From assembly GCF_946478925.1 (NCBI RefSeq), contig NZ_CAMLDP010000048.1, forward strand, positions 1-14,432: DNA of 14,432 nucleotides, written 5' to 3'. Source of the stretch: an uncultured Nitrososphaera sp. (GTDB lineage Archaea; Thermoproteota; Nitrososphaeria; Nitrososphaerales; Nitrososphaeraceae). The notes below the pieces were generated by a model. That model was not told where the DNA came from. It saw only the letters and a program-made list of their open reading frames with translations, and made no database searches. The position numbers and the translations under genes are program-made. Shown here piece by piece: positions 5,869 through 11,572 of the stretch (position 1 is its first letter; every line of letters starts with the position of its first letter).

Positions 5869-6447
5869 GTGCGGCTGGTAATCGCCATAACGGGTGCCTC
5901 CGGCGTGATATACGGGATACGGGCCCTTGAGGCGCTCAAGAAGCTGAGGGTGGAGACGCACCTCATCCTGAGCGAGTGGGGCGAAAAGACCATCAAGATA
6001 GAGACTGACAAGACGGGCGACTATGTGCGCTCGCTTGCGACCAAGGTGTACGAGGACACCAACATGGCCGCGCCAGTCTCCTCCGGCTCGTTCAGGACGG
6101 ACGGCATGGCAGTCATCCCGTGCAGCATGCGCACGCTTGCAAGCATTGCAAACGGGCTTGACGACACGCTGGTGTCAAGGGCCGCAAGCGTCTGCATAAA
6201 GGAGGGCAGAAAGGTCGTTCTGATGCCAAGGGAGGCGCCGCTTTCTAAAATCCACATCGAAAACATGGGCAAGCTTGCGGGGATGCACAACATCGTCATC
6301 ATGCCGGCGATGCCCGGCTTTTACCACAGGCCACAGACCATGGACGACCTGATAGACCACGTGGTGGGCAAGACTCTCGACCAGTTTGGAATCGACCACG
6401 GGCTTTTCCGGCGCTGGGGAGAGCGCGCCGGCGGCAAGATGGCATGA
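5869..6447 (+). CDS. ubiX: UbiX-type flavin prenyltransferase
   Basis: Joins a dimethylallyl group to reduced FMN to make the prenylated FMN cofactor used by UbiD-type (de)carboxylases. The 192-residue length is normal. Visible family features: the N-terminal GASG flavin loop (9-12), SSGSF (71-75), the PCSMRTLASIANG segment (84-96), the Arg-Glu pair in LMPREAPLS (118-126), PAMPGFYHRP (146-155) with the Tyr/Arg contacts to phosphate, and the C-terminal helix DDLIDHVVGKTLDQFG. It differs from Dfp/CoaBC by these motifs and by having no second domain. The start is GTG at 5869, consistent with the TATA box. No ubiD gene is present in this window; the partner must lie elsewhere, probably in a quinone or aromatic-acid pathway. 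Confidence 0.9.
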   Translation: MRLVIAITGASGVIYGIRALEALKKLRVETHLILSEWGEKTIKIETDKTGDYVRSLATKVYEDTNMAAPVSSGSFRTDGMAVIPCSMRTLASIANGLDDTLVSRAASVCIKEGRKVVLMPREAPLSKIHIENMGKLAGMHNIVIMPAMPGFYHRPQTMDDLIDHVVGKTLDQFGIDHGLFRRWGERAGGKMA

Positions 6448-6510
6448 TCTACACAGAGTCCTCTCGCAGAATAAGTGACGCGGCCAGAGTAGAGTGGCAA
6501 AGCCTAAGGT

Positions 6511-6517
6511 TTTATAG
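6511..6517 (+). promoter_or_regulatory. TATA box upstream of the Hsp20-like membrane protein
   Basis: TTTATAG is centred about 26 bases before position 6540, which would start the mRNA 5 bases ahead of the ATG at 6545. A second AT-rich element, CTATTTTTAG (6531-6540), would instead start transcription near 6561. Confidence 0.45.
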
Positions 6518-6544
6518 TCTCGGTACGCTACTATTTTTAGTGGA

Positions 6545-6559
6545 ATGCCGGAGGGGTGA
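6545..6559 (+). other. Four-codon open frame (M-P-E-G-stop) with embedded Shine-Dalgarno-like sequence
   Basis: ATG CCG GAG GGG TGA lies in the same frame as the Hsp20-like gene that follows. Its last ten bases, GGAGGGGTGA (6550-6559), resemble a strong archaeal Shine-Dalgarno site and would place ribosomes about 6 bases before codon 6566. It could be a start-stop element, the true N-terminus interrupted by a stop codon, or merely the ribosome-binding site. Confidence 0.35.
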
Positions 6560-6565
6560 GCGGGT

Positions 6566-7033
6566 TTAGCTAAATACACAAAGAAATATTCCACCGGGCG
6601 CTCGGTCGGCTTTATCGTCCCGCTCCTGGCACTGATGGTTGTCGGCGCCATGTACGTCATGACCGCAAGAAACGGCCAGAACGGCACCAGCTTTATCCTC
6701 GTCACAGTCGCGGCGGGATTTGTAGTATACTGGGTGCGTGAGATCCGCAAGATGTCCGGCCCGGCGGAGCAAAAAGTTGCGATGCCCCGCAACGTGGAAC
6801 AGAAAGACTGGGTCTATGACCTGATAAAGAACAGCGATGGGGCGACGGTGTTCGTGGCGGAGGTGCCCGGCCCGGAGGACCAGATAAACGTCCGGCTGGT
6901 ATCAGGCATCCTAAAGATAAAGGGCGGCCAGAACTTTTCCCGGGATGTTCAGCTTGACATGGCCGATGAAATCGGCATATCCGACTACAAGTACAGAAAC
7001 GGCGTGCTCACGATAAGGATGCAAAAGGTATAG
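6566..7033 (+). CDS. Membrane-anchored Hsp20/alpha-crystallin-like protein
   Basis: The N-terminal part has a basic lead (AKYTKKYSTGRS), a transmembrane helix (VGFIVPLLALMVVGAMYVM), a short loop (TARNGQNG) and a second helix (TSFILVTVAAGFVVYWV). The C-terminal 80 residues read like an alpha-crystallin domain: VFVAEVPGPEDQINVRL (strand plus the usual 'P-G' turn), GILKIKGG, and the hallmark GVLTIRMQK near the C-terminus, matching the G-V-L-T-hydrophobic-x-x-P/Q-K pattern of small heat-shock proteins. It could chaperone proteins at the membrane surface. The start is unresolved: the first standard start codon is ATG at 6635, but that cuts the first helix in half. Coding-like sequence extends back to a TTA at 6566 and then a TGA at 6557. 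I give 6566 as the likely 5' limit. Its stop is 8 bp from the convergent KH-protein gene. Confidence 0.65.
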   Translation, partial: LAKYTKKYSTGRSVGFIVPLLALMVVGAMYVMTARNGQNGTSFILVTVAAGFVVYWVREIRKMSGPAEQKVAMPRNVEQKDWVYDLIKNSDGATVFVAEVPGPEDQINVRLVSGILKIKGGQNFSRDVQLDMADEIGISDYKYRNGVLTIRMQKV

Positions 7034-7041
7034 GTTTCCTC

Positions 7042-7638
7042 TTATTCTTCCGCTATTTCGCGCTCTTCTACGTCGCGCTTGTCTTCCCACAGGCGCATCC
7101 TGTCCATCTTGTCGCGCCTCCTTGCCTCCTGCAGCATGTTGTAGACGCCCTTGTGCATACTTCCCCTGCACAGCATGTCTATTGCATCCGTCGCAAGCCG
7201 GACTTCGTGGTACGTGCCTATCAGGCTCACGGTATGCCCGTACACAGACAGCGACACGCCGCTTAACTCCTCTATTGTGCGCCGCGACTTGCCGCCCTCC
7301 CCTATTATCCTGCCCTTGACTCGCTCTAGCGCGCTTGACGACCTGCCGGTATAGTCGCGCAGGTCGATCTGCTGGAACAGCATCTCTTTTTCGTCCAACA
7401 GGCGCATGGCGCGCTGGGGCGAAAAGCCCCGCGAAATGGCAGAGATTATCTCGACTGCCTTGAACATCTCCATCTGCTCCACGGACTTTTCCCCGGTTAT
7501 CAGGGCGTCGCCGGACTCGCTGTCGATCTCGATTGCGACACCGCACCTCTTCTCAATGTCCTGCTTTACCCTGCCGCCCTTGCCTATCAGGACGGCTATC
7601 CTTTCCCTTGGAAGCTTGATGTTGTACTGGAAACTCAT
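7042..7638 (-). CDS. Pno1/Dim2-like KH-domain RNA-binding protein
   Basis: The archaeal counterpart of eukaryotic Pno1 (Dim2), a factor in small ribosomal subunit maturation. The 198-residue protein contains two KH domains. The first has the GKGG loop at 19-22 (ERIAVLIGKGGRVKQDIEK), the second GEGG at 113-116 (GRIIGEGGKSRRTIEEL). Between them lies GFSPQRAMRLLDEKE (71-85), a segment typical of this archaeal family. The C-terminus is a charged, probably helical extension rich in Arg, Lys, Asp and Glu (171-198). ATG at 7638 lies 7 bases after the rio1 stop, so the two are co-transcribed and probably act together on 40S-like precursors, as their eukaryotic homologues do. Confidence 0.9.
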   Translation of the reverse strand: MSFQYNIKLPRERIAVLIGKGGRVKQDIEKRCGVAIEIDSESGDALITGEKSVEQMEMFKAVEIISAISRGFSPQRAMRLLDEKEMLFQQIDLRDYTGRSSSALERVKGRIIGEGGKSRRTIEELSGVSLSVYGHTVSLIGTYHEVRLATDAIDMLCRGSMHKGVYNMLQEARRRDKMDRMRLWEDKRDVEEREIAEE

Positions 7639-7645
7639 TTTCTCT

Positions 7646-8485
7646 TTATCCCGCTGTCATTATCTTGTCCATGAGGTGCGTGGTGTCAATGACGTCTATG
7701 CCCCTCTTTATGAAGAACCTGTTTACGTTCTGCACGTCGCGGACTAAAAACTGTTTTGAATTTGGGTGCTTGACGTCGACTGCCGAGCCAAAGTCCAGTA
7801 GCATTATCTCGCCCTTTGGGTTCTTGAATATGTTGTACTCGGACAGGTCGGCGTGGACGAGGCCGGCCTTTTGGTACAGGATTTCCAGCTGCTCCACCAC
7901 TTCGGCATAATCGGCTTCTGTTACGCTTTCAAGATTTGCCAAGGCCGTTGCCACGTTTCCCTCGCTGTCGCCAATGAACTCCATGACGAGCACGTTCTTG
8001 TCGACCGCTATCGGAGCAGGGGCGCGCACGCCGGCCTTGTGCGCCTGCTGCAGGTTCTTGAACTCTTTTCTCGCCCACGCCGCGATAAAGTTTCTAGTGC
8101 CTCCCTTGATCTCTGAAAAGCGCGGGTCGCCGGCGATGTACTGCATCCTCTTCTTGAACTCGGAACTCACCGTCAGGTATATCTTGACCGCAAGGGGCGA
8201 GCCGTCGGGCGCCTCTGCTATGAACACCTTGGCCTCCTTGCCGGAGGCAAAGTGGCTCTGCACCGATTTCAGTATGCCATCGTTTACCATTTTCGTGATG
8301 ACCATCATCGTGGGCATGTCAAATACCTCCTCCATCACTTGATAGTCCTCCGACCTTTTCTGCAGAAAGCGGTTCTCACGCTCGTGGCGCGCGTAGCGCT
8401 TGTCGGCCCGCGTGACTGCCTTTGATTCTTCTTGTTGTTGATCTTCTTCCGGCGCTTGTTGATCTTCCGGCTCTTCTTCGCCCAT
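7646..8485 (-). CDS. rio1: RIO1-type serine protein kinase/ATPase
   Basis: A 279-residue atypical kinase acting as an ATPase switch in late small-subunit ribosome maturation. After an acidic Glu/Gln-rich N-terminus (1-22) comes the RIO winged-helix-type region, then the nucleotide loop SGKEAKVF (81-88), Lys101 in AVKIY, GDPRF (119-123), the WARKEFKNL helix, the hinge MEFIG (168-172), the catalytic loop HADLSEYN (211-218) with Asp213 and Asn218, and the metal loop LLDFGSAV with Asp231. RIO1 proteins usually have a D-M/V-G/S-Q-A-V loop; DFGSAV is a small variation. NVNRFF (253-258) near the C-terminus is also typical. ATG at 8485 follows the DUF424 stop by 5 bases. The cluster DUF424, rio1, KH protein fits a ribosome-assembly operon. 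Confidence 0.93.
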   Translation of the reverse strand: MGEEEPEDQQAPEEDQQQEESKAVTRADKRYARHERENRFLQKRSEDYQVMEEVFDMPTMMVITKMVNDGILKSVQSHFASGKEAKVFIAEAPDGSPLAVKIYLTVSSEFKKRMQYIAGDPRFSEIKGGTRNFIAAWARKEFKNLQQAHKAGVRAPAPIAVDKNVLVMEFIGDSEGNVATALANLESVTEADYAEVVEQLEILYQKAGLVHADLSEYNIFKNPKGEIMLLDFGSAVDVKHPNSKQFLVRDVQNVNRFFIKRGIDVIDTTHLMDKIMTAG

Positions 8486-8490
8486 CTGGG

Positions 8491-8793
8491 TCACTTTTGC
8501 TGGAACTTGAAGATCATCAAGAACGGGACGCCGGATATGCGCTTGACGCTTGCCTCCTTGGCCAGCTTCATCGAAAGCGCCTGCCCGACTATCTTGTCGC
8601 CGACCAGGTTTGCAATCGCGCATTTCTTCAAAAGCTCGCCGGCTTCCTGCTGTGCTATCACTTGCTGCTTAAAGTACGCCTCCGTCAGGTCGATGGCAAG
8701 GCCGTCCTGCTCCAGCTTGCTTCCTATCAGCTCAAGGTCGCAGATATCTACCATGAGTGACCCCTGGTACGGGGTCGTCCGGGCGGCGTACAA
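8491..8793 (-). CDS. DUF424 family protein
   Basis: A 100-residue archaeal protein matching the DUF424 family. Visible features are GSLMVDICDLELIGSKL (11-27), the central helix EAGELLKKCAIANLVGDKIVGQAL, where AIANLVG is characteristic, and the closing RISGVPFLMIFKF strand. The biochemical role is unknown, but the family keeps company with translation and ribosome genes, as here ahead of rio1 and the KH protein. The start is TTG at 8793; starting at ATG 8754 would remove the first beta strand of the domain. A TATA box at 8833-8842 predicts a transcript starting near 8812 with a leader of about 19 bases. An ATG at 8809 lies close to the predicted start site but is in another frame and is not the start. 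Confidence 0.8.
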   Translation of the reverse strand: MYAARTTPYQGSLMVDICDLELIGSKLEQDGLAIDLTEAYFKQQVIAQQEAGELLKKCAIANLVGDKIVGQALSMKLAKEASVKRISGVPFLMIFKFQQK

Positions 8794-8832
8794 CTGATTT
8801 TTCTTGCATGGACAGTGTAATGAGCATTGCTG

Positions 8833-8842
8833 TTTTTATTTA
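8833..8842 (-). promoter_or_regulatory. TATA box for the DUF424-rio1-KH operon
   Basis: AATAAAAACA-type A/T-rich element on the minus strand, directly after the stop of the flavoprotein reductase gene and about 26 bases before a predicted transcription start near 8812. Confidence 0.5.
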
Positions 8843-9670
8843 CTAGCCGTACGTCTCTACCTTGATGTCAAACGAGCCGTCCTTGCGCTTGTTCCTGTTG
8901 CTGACAAACCCCAGCGGCTGCAGTATAGAGATGACGCTGTCAATCGTGCCAGAATAGCCGCAGATATGGAAAAACGAGTTTTCCGGCGAGACTTTGTTGC
9001 CAAGGGCCTTTTCAAGCTCGGACATGCCGTTCTTTGGCACAAGTAACGACTCTACCCTGCCGGTGTGGCCCGTCCAGCCCGCGGAATTCGGATCGCTTGG
9101 CCTGCTCACCGTGGGCAGGTAGATGAAGTTGCTGCTGTTTTCCTTTGCGAGCCTTTCAAACAGTTCGCGGTAGCCAAGCTCCTTTGCGTTGCGCGCTCCG
9201 TGCAACAGCGCTATCCTGCGCTTTGATCCGGTTGATTTCAGGTGCAGGCAATAGCCTACAAACGGCGCAAGGCCGGTCCCGGAAGCGACCAAGACTAGCG
9301 TCCTTTCGTCGGGCGTGCCGTCCACCTTTTTTTCCTCGATTGTAAAGGCTCCGGCGGGCTTGCGCCAGTAGAGCTCGTCGCCCTCCTTCATGTTGAAAAG
9401 TGCGGTGGTGAACTTGCCGGGCACCGGCTCTTGCGCCCACTTTATGTACAGTTCAAAGTACCGCTTTTCTTCCGGCGGCGATGAGAGCGAGTAGGCGCGG
9501 TTTGTTATCTTGTCGCCCTCGCCGTCCAGTTTTATCCCAAGCGTAACGAACTGGCCGGGTTTAAAGTCGGGAACGGGGCTGCCGTCGGACGGCTGGATGC
9601 GGATTATCGCAAGATCGGAGGTAAGGTCGTTTCGGTAGACGAGTTTGCCAAGGCTGGGCTGCACGCTCAT
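8843..9670 (-). CDS. Ferredoxin-NADP+ reductase-like FAD/NAD(P)H oxidoreductase
   Basis: A 275-residue flavoprotein of the ferredoxin-NADP reductase superfamily. The N-terminal FAD barrel has PGQFVTLGI (38-46) and the FAD signature RAYSLSS at 58-64. The NAD(P) domain starts at about 125 with GTGLAPFVGY (131-140), the nicotinamide-binding glycine motif, followed by LLHGARNAKELGYRE (155-169), LPTVSRP (185-191) with the Ser-Arg of NADPH-preferring enzymes, and ICGYSGTIDSV. The C-terminus ends DIKVETYG rather than in a [2Fe-2S] domain, so it passes electrons to or from a separate partner such as ferredoxin. The exact partner and direction cannot be read. ATG at 9670 has a TATA box at 9702-9709 and a leader of about 9 bases. 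Confidence 0.88.
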   Translation of the reverse strand: MSVQPSLGKLVYRNDLTSDLAIIRIQPSDGSPVPDFKPGQFVTLGIKLDGEGDKITNRAYSLSSPPEEKRYFELYIKWAQEPVPGKFTTALFNMKEGDELYWRKPAGAFTIEEKKVDGTPDERTLVLVASGTGLAPFVGYCLHLKSTGSKRRIALLHGARNAKELGYRELFERLAKENSSNFIYLPTVSRPSDPNSAGWTGHTGRVESLLVPKNGMSELEKALGNKVSPENSFFHICGYSGTIDSVISILQPLGFVSNRNKRKDGSFDIKVETYG

Positions 9671-9701
9671 AATATGTACACCCGTACTTTCGGATTTTGC
9701 G

Positions 9702-9709
9702 ATATATTT
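9702..9709 (-). promoter_or_regulatory. TATA box for the FNR-like gene
   Basis: AAATATAT on the minus strand predicts a transcript starting near 9679, about 9 bases before the ATG at 9670. Confidence 0.55.
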
Positions 9710-9716
9710 TGGTATG

Positions 9717-9725
9717 TTTTTATTT
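9717..9725 (+). promoter_or_regulatory. TATA box for the membrane-anchored protein gene at 9754
   Basis: TTTTATTTG is centred near 9720, giving a start site around 9746, about 8 bases before the TTG at 9754. It lies only about 8 bp from the opposite-facing TATA box of the reductase gene. Confidence 0.5.
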
Positions 9726-9753
9726 GGAGCTGTTACACGGTAGATTTACCACC

Positions 9754-10281
9754 TTGGCAGTAAGCAAAAAGGGCATAGTGATAACAGCCGTAATCGCCGC
9801 CGGCATAATTGGCGCCAGCACGCTCATCTGGCTCTTGCCGCAACAGAGCGGGCCCACCGGCGTCAACATCACCGACGATAAAGGCGCCGCTGCTGACGCT
9901 GCAAACCTGCCCGCTGACAACCTTTCGTTCGTCTACACGCAGCACAATTTCGCAACGACGGAGGTTCAAAACTCGTTTGACAAGTGGACCAAGGGCGAGG
10001 TTTCTACCAGCGACATGAATTCTGCGATAACCAAGGCAAGGTCGGATCTTGACGCGCTGAAAAAGCGCGTGGACACGCCCGGCGTGCCGCAAGCATGGCA
10101 GGAAAGCTATGGCCTCTATTCGCAGGCCCTGAGCAAGTTCGGCAGCTACCTTGACGAGATGAAGAAAATAGTTGACGCCGACAACAAGAGCGGCGACCAT
10201 TCAACACTTGATTCTATCAAGGCAGAGATGGACGGCCTGATTGACCGGGCGATAAAGTCGTTCCCCACCACCGCTACCTGA
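9754..10281 (+). CDS. Membrane-anchored extracytoplasmic protein of unknown function
   Basis: A 175-residue protein starting at TTG with a short basic lead (AVSKKG), one hydrophobic helix (IVITAVIAAGIIGASTLIWLL, about 8-28) and then a polar exported domain. Because no cleavage motif follows, it probably stays anchored by the N-terminal helix. A Ser/Asp/Ala-rich linker leads to a helical region (FATTEVQNSFDKW..., MNSAITKARSDLDALKKRV, LYSQALSKFGSYLDEMKKIVD, IKAEMDGLIDRAIK) that resembles an extracytoplasmic helical bundle. There are no cysteines and no catalytic motif. The TATA box at 9717-9725 supports TTG 9754 over a longer frame beginning at 9697. Its stop overlaps the convergent trm1 stop by 8 bp. 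The family is not recognised. Confidence 0.7.
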   Translation: MAVSKKGIVITAVIAAGIIGASTLIWLLPQQSGPTGVNITDDKGAAADAANLPADNLSFVYTQHNFATTEVQNSFDKWTKGEVSTSDMNSAITKARSDLDALKKRVDTPGVPQAWQESYGLYSQALSKFGSYLDEMKKIVDADNKSGDHSTLDSIKAEMDGLIDRAIKSFPTTAT

Positions 10282-11410
10282 GAACGTCGATTATCCTGTC
10301 GAGCCTTGCGTCCGTCTTGAAGGCGCTTGGGTTGAACGGCGTCTTTGACGCCTTGTAGCCGGCGGCGCGCAGTTTCTCGATTATCTTTGCAATTGAATGC
10401 GGGTTTGTCCTCAATTTTGAAGAGATCTCGTCTGCCTTGAAGTAGTATGGAACGCCGTCTATCTCGTCGAGGGCCGCGTCGAGGACCTTTTTGCTCTTCT
10501 CGTCTGCGCCCTCTTTTGCCATTTTTGCAACAAACTCTTTGTCGTGCAGGGGCCCGGTCCACAGCTGGCCTCCTATCCTGAGCTTTTTCTGGCACAGCTC
10601 GCATTTTGCGTCCCCGTCGTACTCGGCGGTAGAAAAACGGTGGCCGCAGTTGAAGCAGTGCATCACGTGGCCGATGCTCGCATAGACGTCGTTTGCCTCG
10701 CTAGAGCTGACCGACACCTGCGCGTACACCCGCAAATAGTGCATTGTGGCGTGCGAAAACACCGGCTTGACTGCAAGCTCTAGCCGGGAAGCGGTGAGCG
10801 CTATCAGCGACGTGAGCAGGCGCAGCGCTGTCTCGTTGCCATAGCTGTTGTTCAGGGGCCGGCCGTAGTAGCGGCGCAGGCACACCTCCGGGTACACACC
10901 GCAGAGGACTGCCGTGTCAGTCGCGGTTATCGAGACTAGGCCGCCGTCAAGCGCTGCGCGAAGCACGCAGTCGACGTGGCGCGCCGGCGTTCCAAATGGG
11001 TCGAGGTCGACTATCCCAAAGCGCTCCTCGCGGTCGTCTCCCTTCATCAAAAACTTGCAGACTTCATTTATCGAAAACCGGCATTTTCCAGACACGCCGT
11101 TGAGTTCCGCGGATTTTCTGGCGGCTTCAATCGCCGTCGGGTTGGCGTCGTTGGCAAACACCTGCCCTATCTCCGGCACCTCCACTGCCACGCGAAGCGC
11201 CCGGGCGCCAATCCCGGTAAAGCCGTCTGCAAGCGTCTTTTCCTTCAGCCGGGGAGCAAAGGCACGGTACGCAAGAATAGAGAGGTCGCGGCTCTGCTTT
11301 GCCGCGGGGTTGAAAAAGGCTGGGACCTTGGGCGGCACCTTCGCCGTCAGGGACAGCTCTGGCACCAGCAGTCTCGTCCTGCCCTCCATCGTCTCGACAA
11401 AGCCGTCCAT
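10274..11410 (-). CDS. trm1: tRNA (guanine(26)-N2)-dimethyltransferase
   Basis: Methylates guanosine 26 of tRNA to m2G and m2,2G using SAM. The 378-residue length is normal for archaeal Trm1. Motifs: the substrate-side FFNP (32-35), SAM loop ADGFTGIGAR (61-70), acidic NDANP (87-91) for the ribose, catalytic-type DLDPFGTP (135-142), and a zinc ribbon with Cys252/Cys255 (CFNC) and Cys270/Cys273 (CELC). The C-terminal 80 residues, with KADEISSKLRTNPHSIAKIIEKL, form the family's extra RNA-contacting domain. ATG at 11410 has a TATA box about 30-35 bases upstream. The gene diverges from the PLP-enzyme gene and converges with the 9754 gene. Confidence 0.94.
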   Translation of the reverse strand: MDGFVETMEGRTRLLVPELSLTAKVPPKVPAFFNPAAKQSRDLSILAYRAFAPRLKEKTLADGFTGIGARALRVAVEVPEIGQVFANDANPTAIEAARKSAELNGVSGKCRFSINEVCKFLMKGDDREERFGIVDLDPFGTPARHVDCVLRAALDGGLVSITATDTAVLCGVYPEVCLRRYYGRPLNNSYGNETALRLLTSLIALTASRLELAVKPVFSHATMHYLRVYAQVSVSSSEANDVYASIGHVMHCFNCGHRFSTAEYDGDAKCELCQKKLRIGGQLWTGPLHDKEFVAKMAKEGADEKSKKVLDAALDEIDGVPYYFKADEISSKLRTNPHSIAKIIEKLRAAGYKASKTPFNPSAFKTDARLDRIIDVLR

Positions 11411-11438
11411 GTACGCAAGAGGGCTGTTTCATGCGATA

Positions 11439-11448
11439 TTTATTATAA
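11439..11448 (-). promoter_or_regulatory. TATA box for trm1
   Basis: TTATAATAAA on the minus strand predicts a start site between about 11414 and 11419, a few bases before the ATG at 11410. Confidence 0.5.
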
Positions 11449-11510
11449 GTACACAGGCTCTTTTCGTCAGATGTCAAATCATCAAAGTCGCCGGCGCCAC
11501 AAATCACACA

Positions 11511-11518
11511 TTTTATAC
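11511..11518 (+). promoter_or_regulatory. TATA box for the PLP/rhodanese gene
   Basis: TTTTATAC is centred near 11515, predicting transcription starting around 11541, between the short ATG frame at 11537 and the TTG start at 11547. Confidence 0.6.
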
Positions 11519-11536
11519 CCGGGTGCTGAATTAAGG

Positions 11537-11572
11537 ATGAAGCAGATTGCAAGGACAGGACGAGGTAAATAA
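11537..11572 (+). other. Eleven-codon frame overlapping the start of the PLP-enzyme gene
   Basis: ATG AAG CAG ... AAA TAA encodes MKQIARTGRGK in a frame different from the enzyme, beginning 10 bases before its TTG. If the mRNA begins at or just before 11537 the ATG would be available and could lower translation from the TTG; if it begins near 11541 the peptide cannot be made. Its GGATG may instead serve as the enzyme's ribosome-binding sequence. Confidence 0.3.

Noticed and set aside
5869..6447. Dfp/CoaBC-type flavoprotein instead of UbiX
   Set aside because: The SSGSF, PCSMRTLASIANG and PREAPLS segments and single-domain length are those of UbiX.
6448..6544. Possible small RNA or tRNA gene in the gap after ubiX
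   Set aside because: I found no cloverleaf, T-loop or other conserved RNA pattern, only promoter-like AT-rich elements at its end.
8794..8809. ATG at 8809 as a leaderless start for DUF424
   Set aside because: It is out of frame with the DUF424 domain; its translation gives no family resemblance.
10914..11572. Long plus-strand frames opposite trm1
   Set aside because: trm1 is certain from its motifs, and the opposing frames have no recognisable content or promoter.
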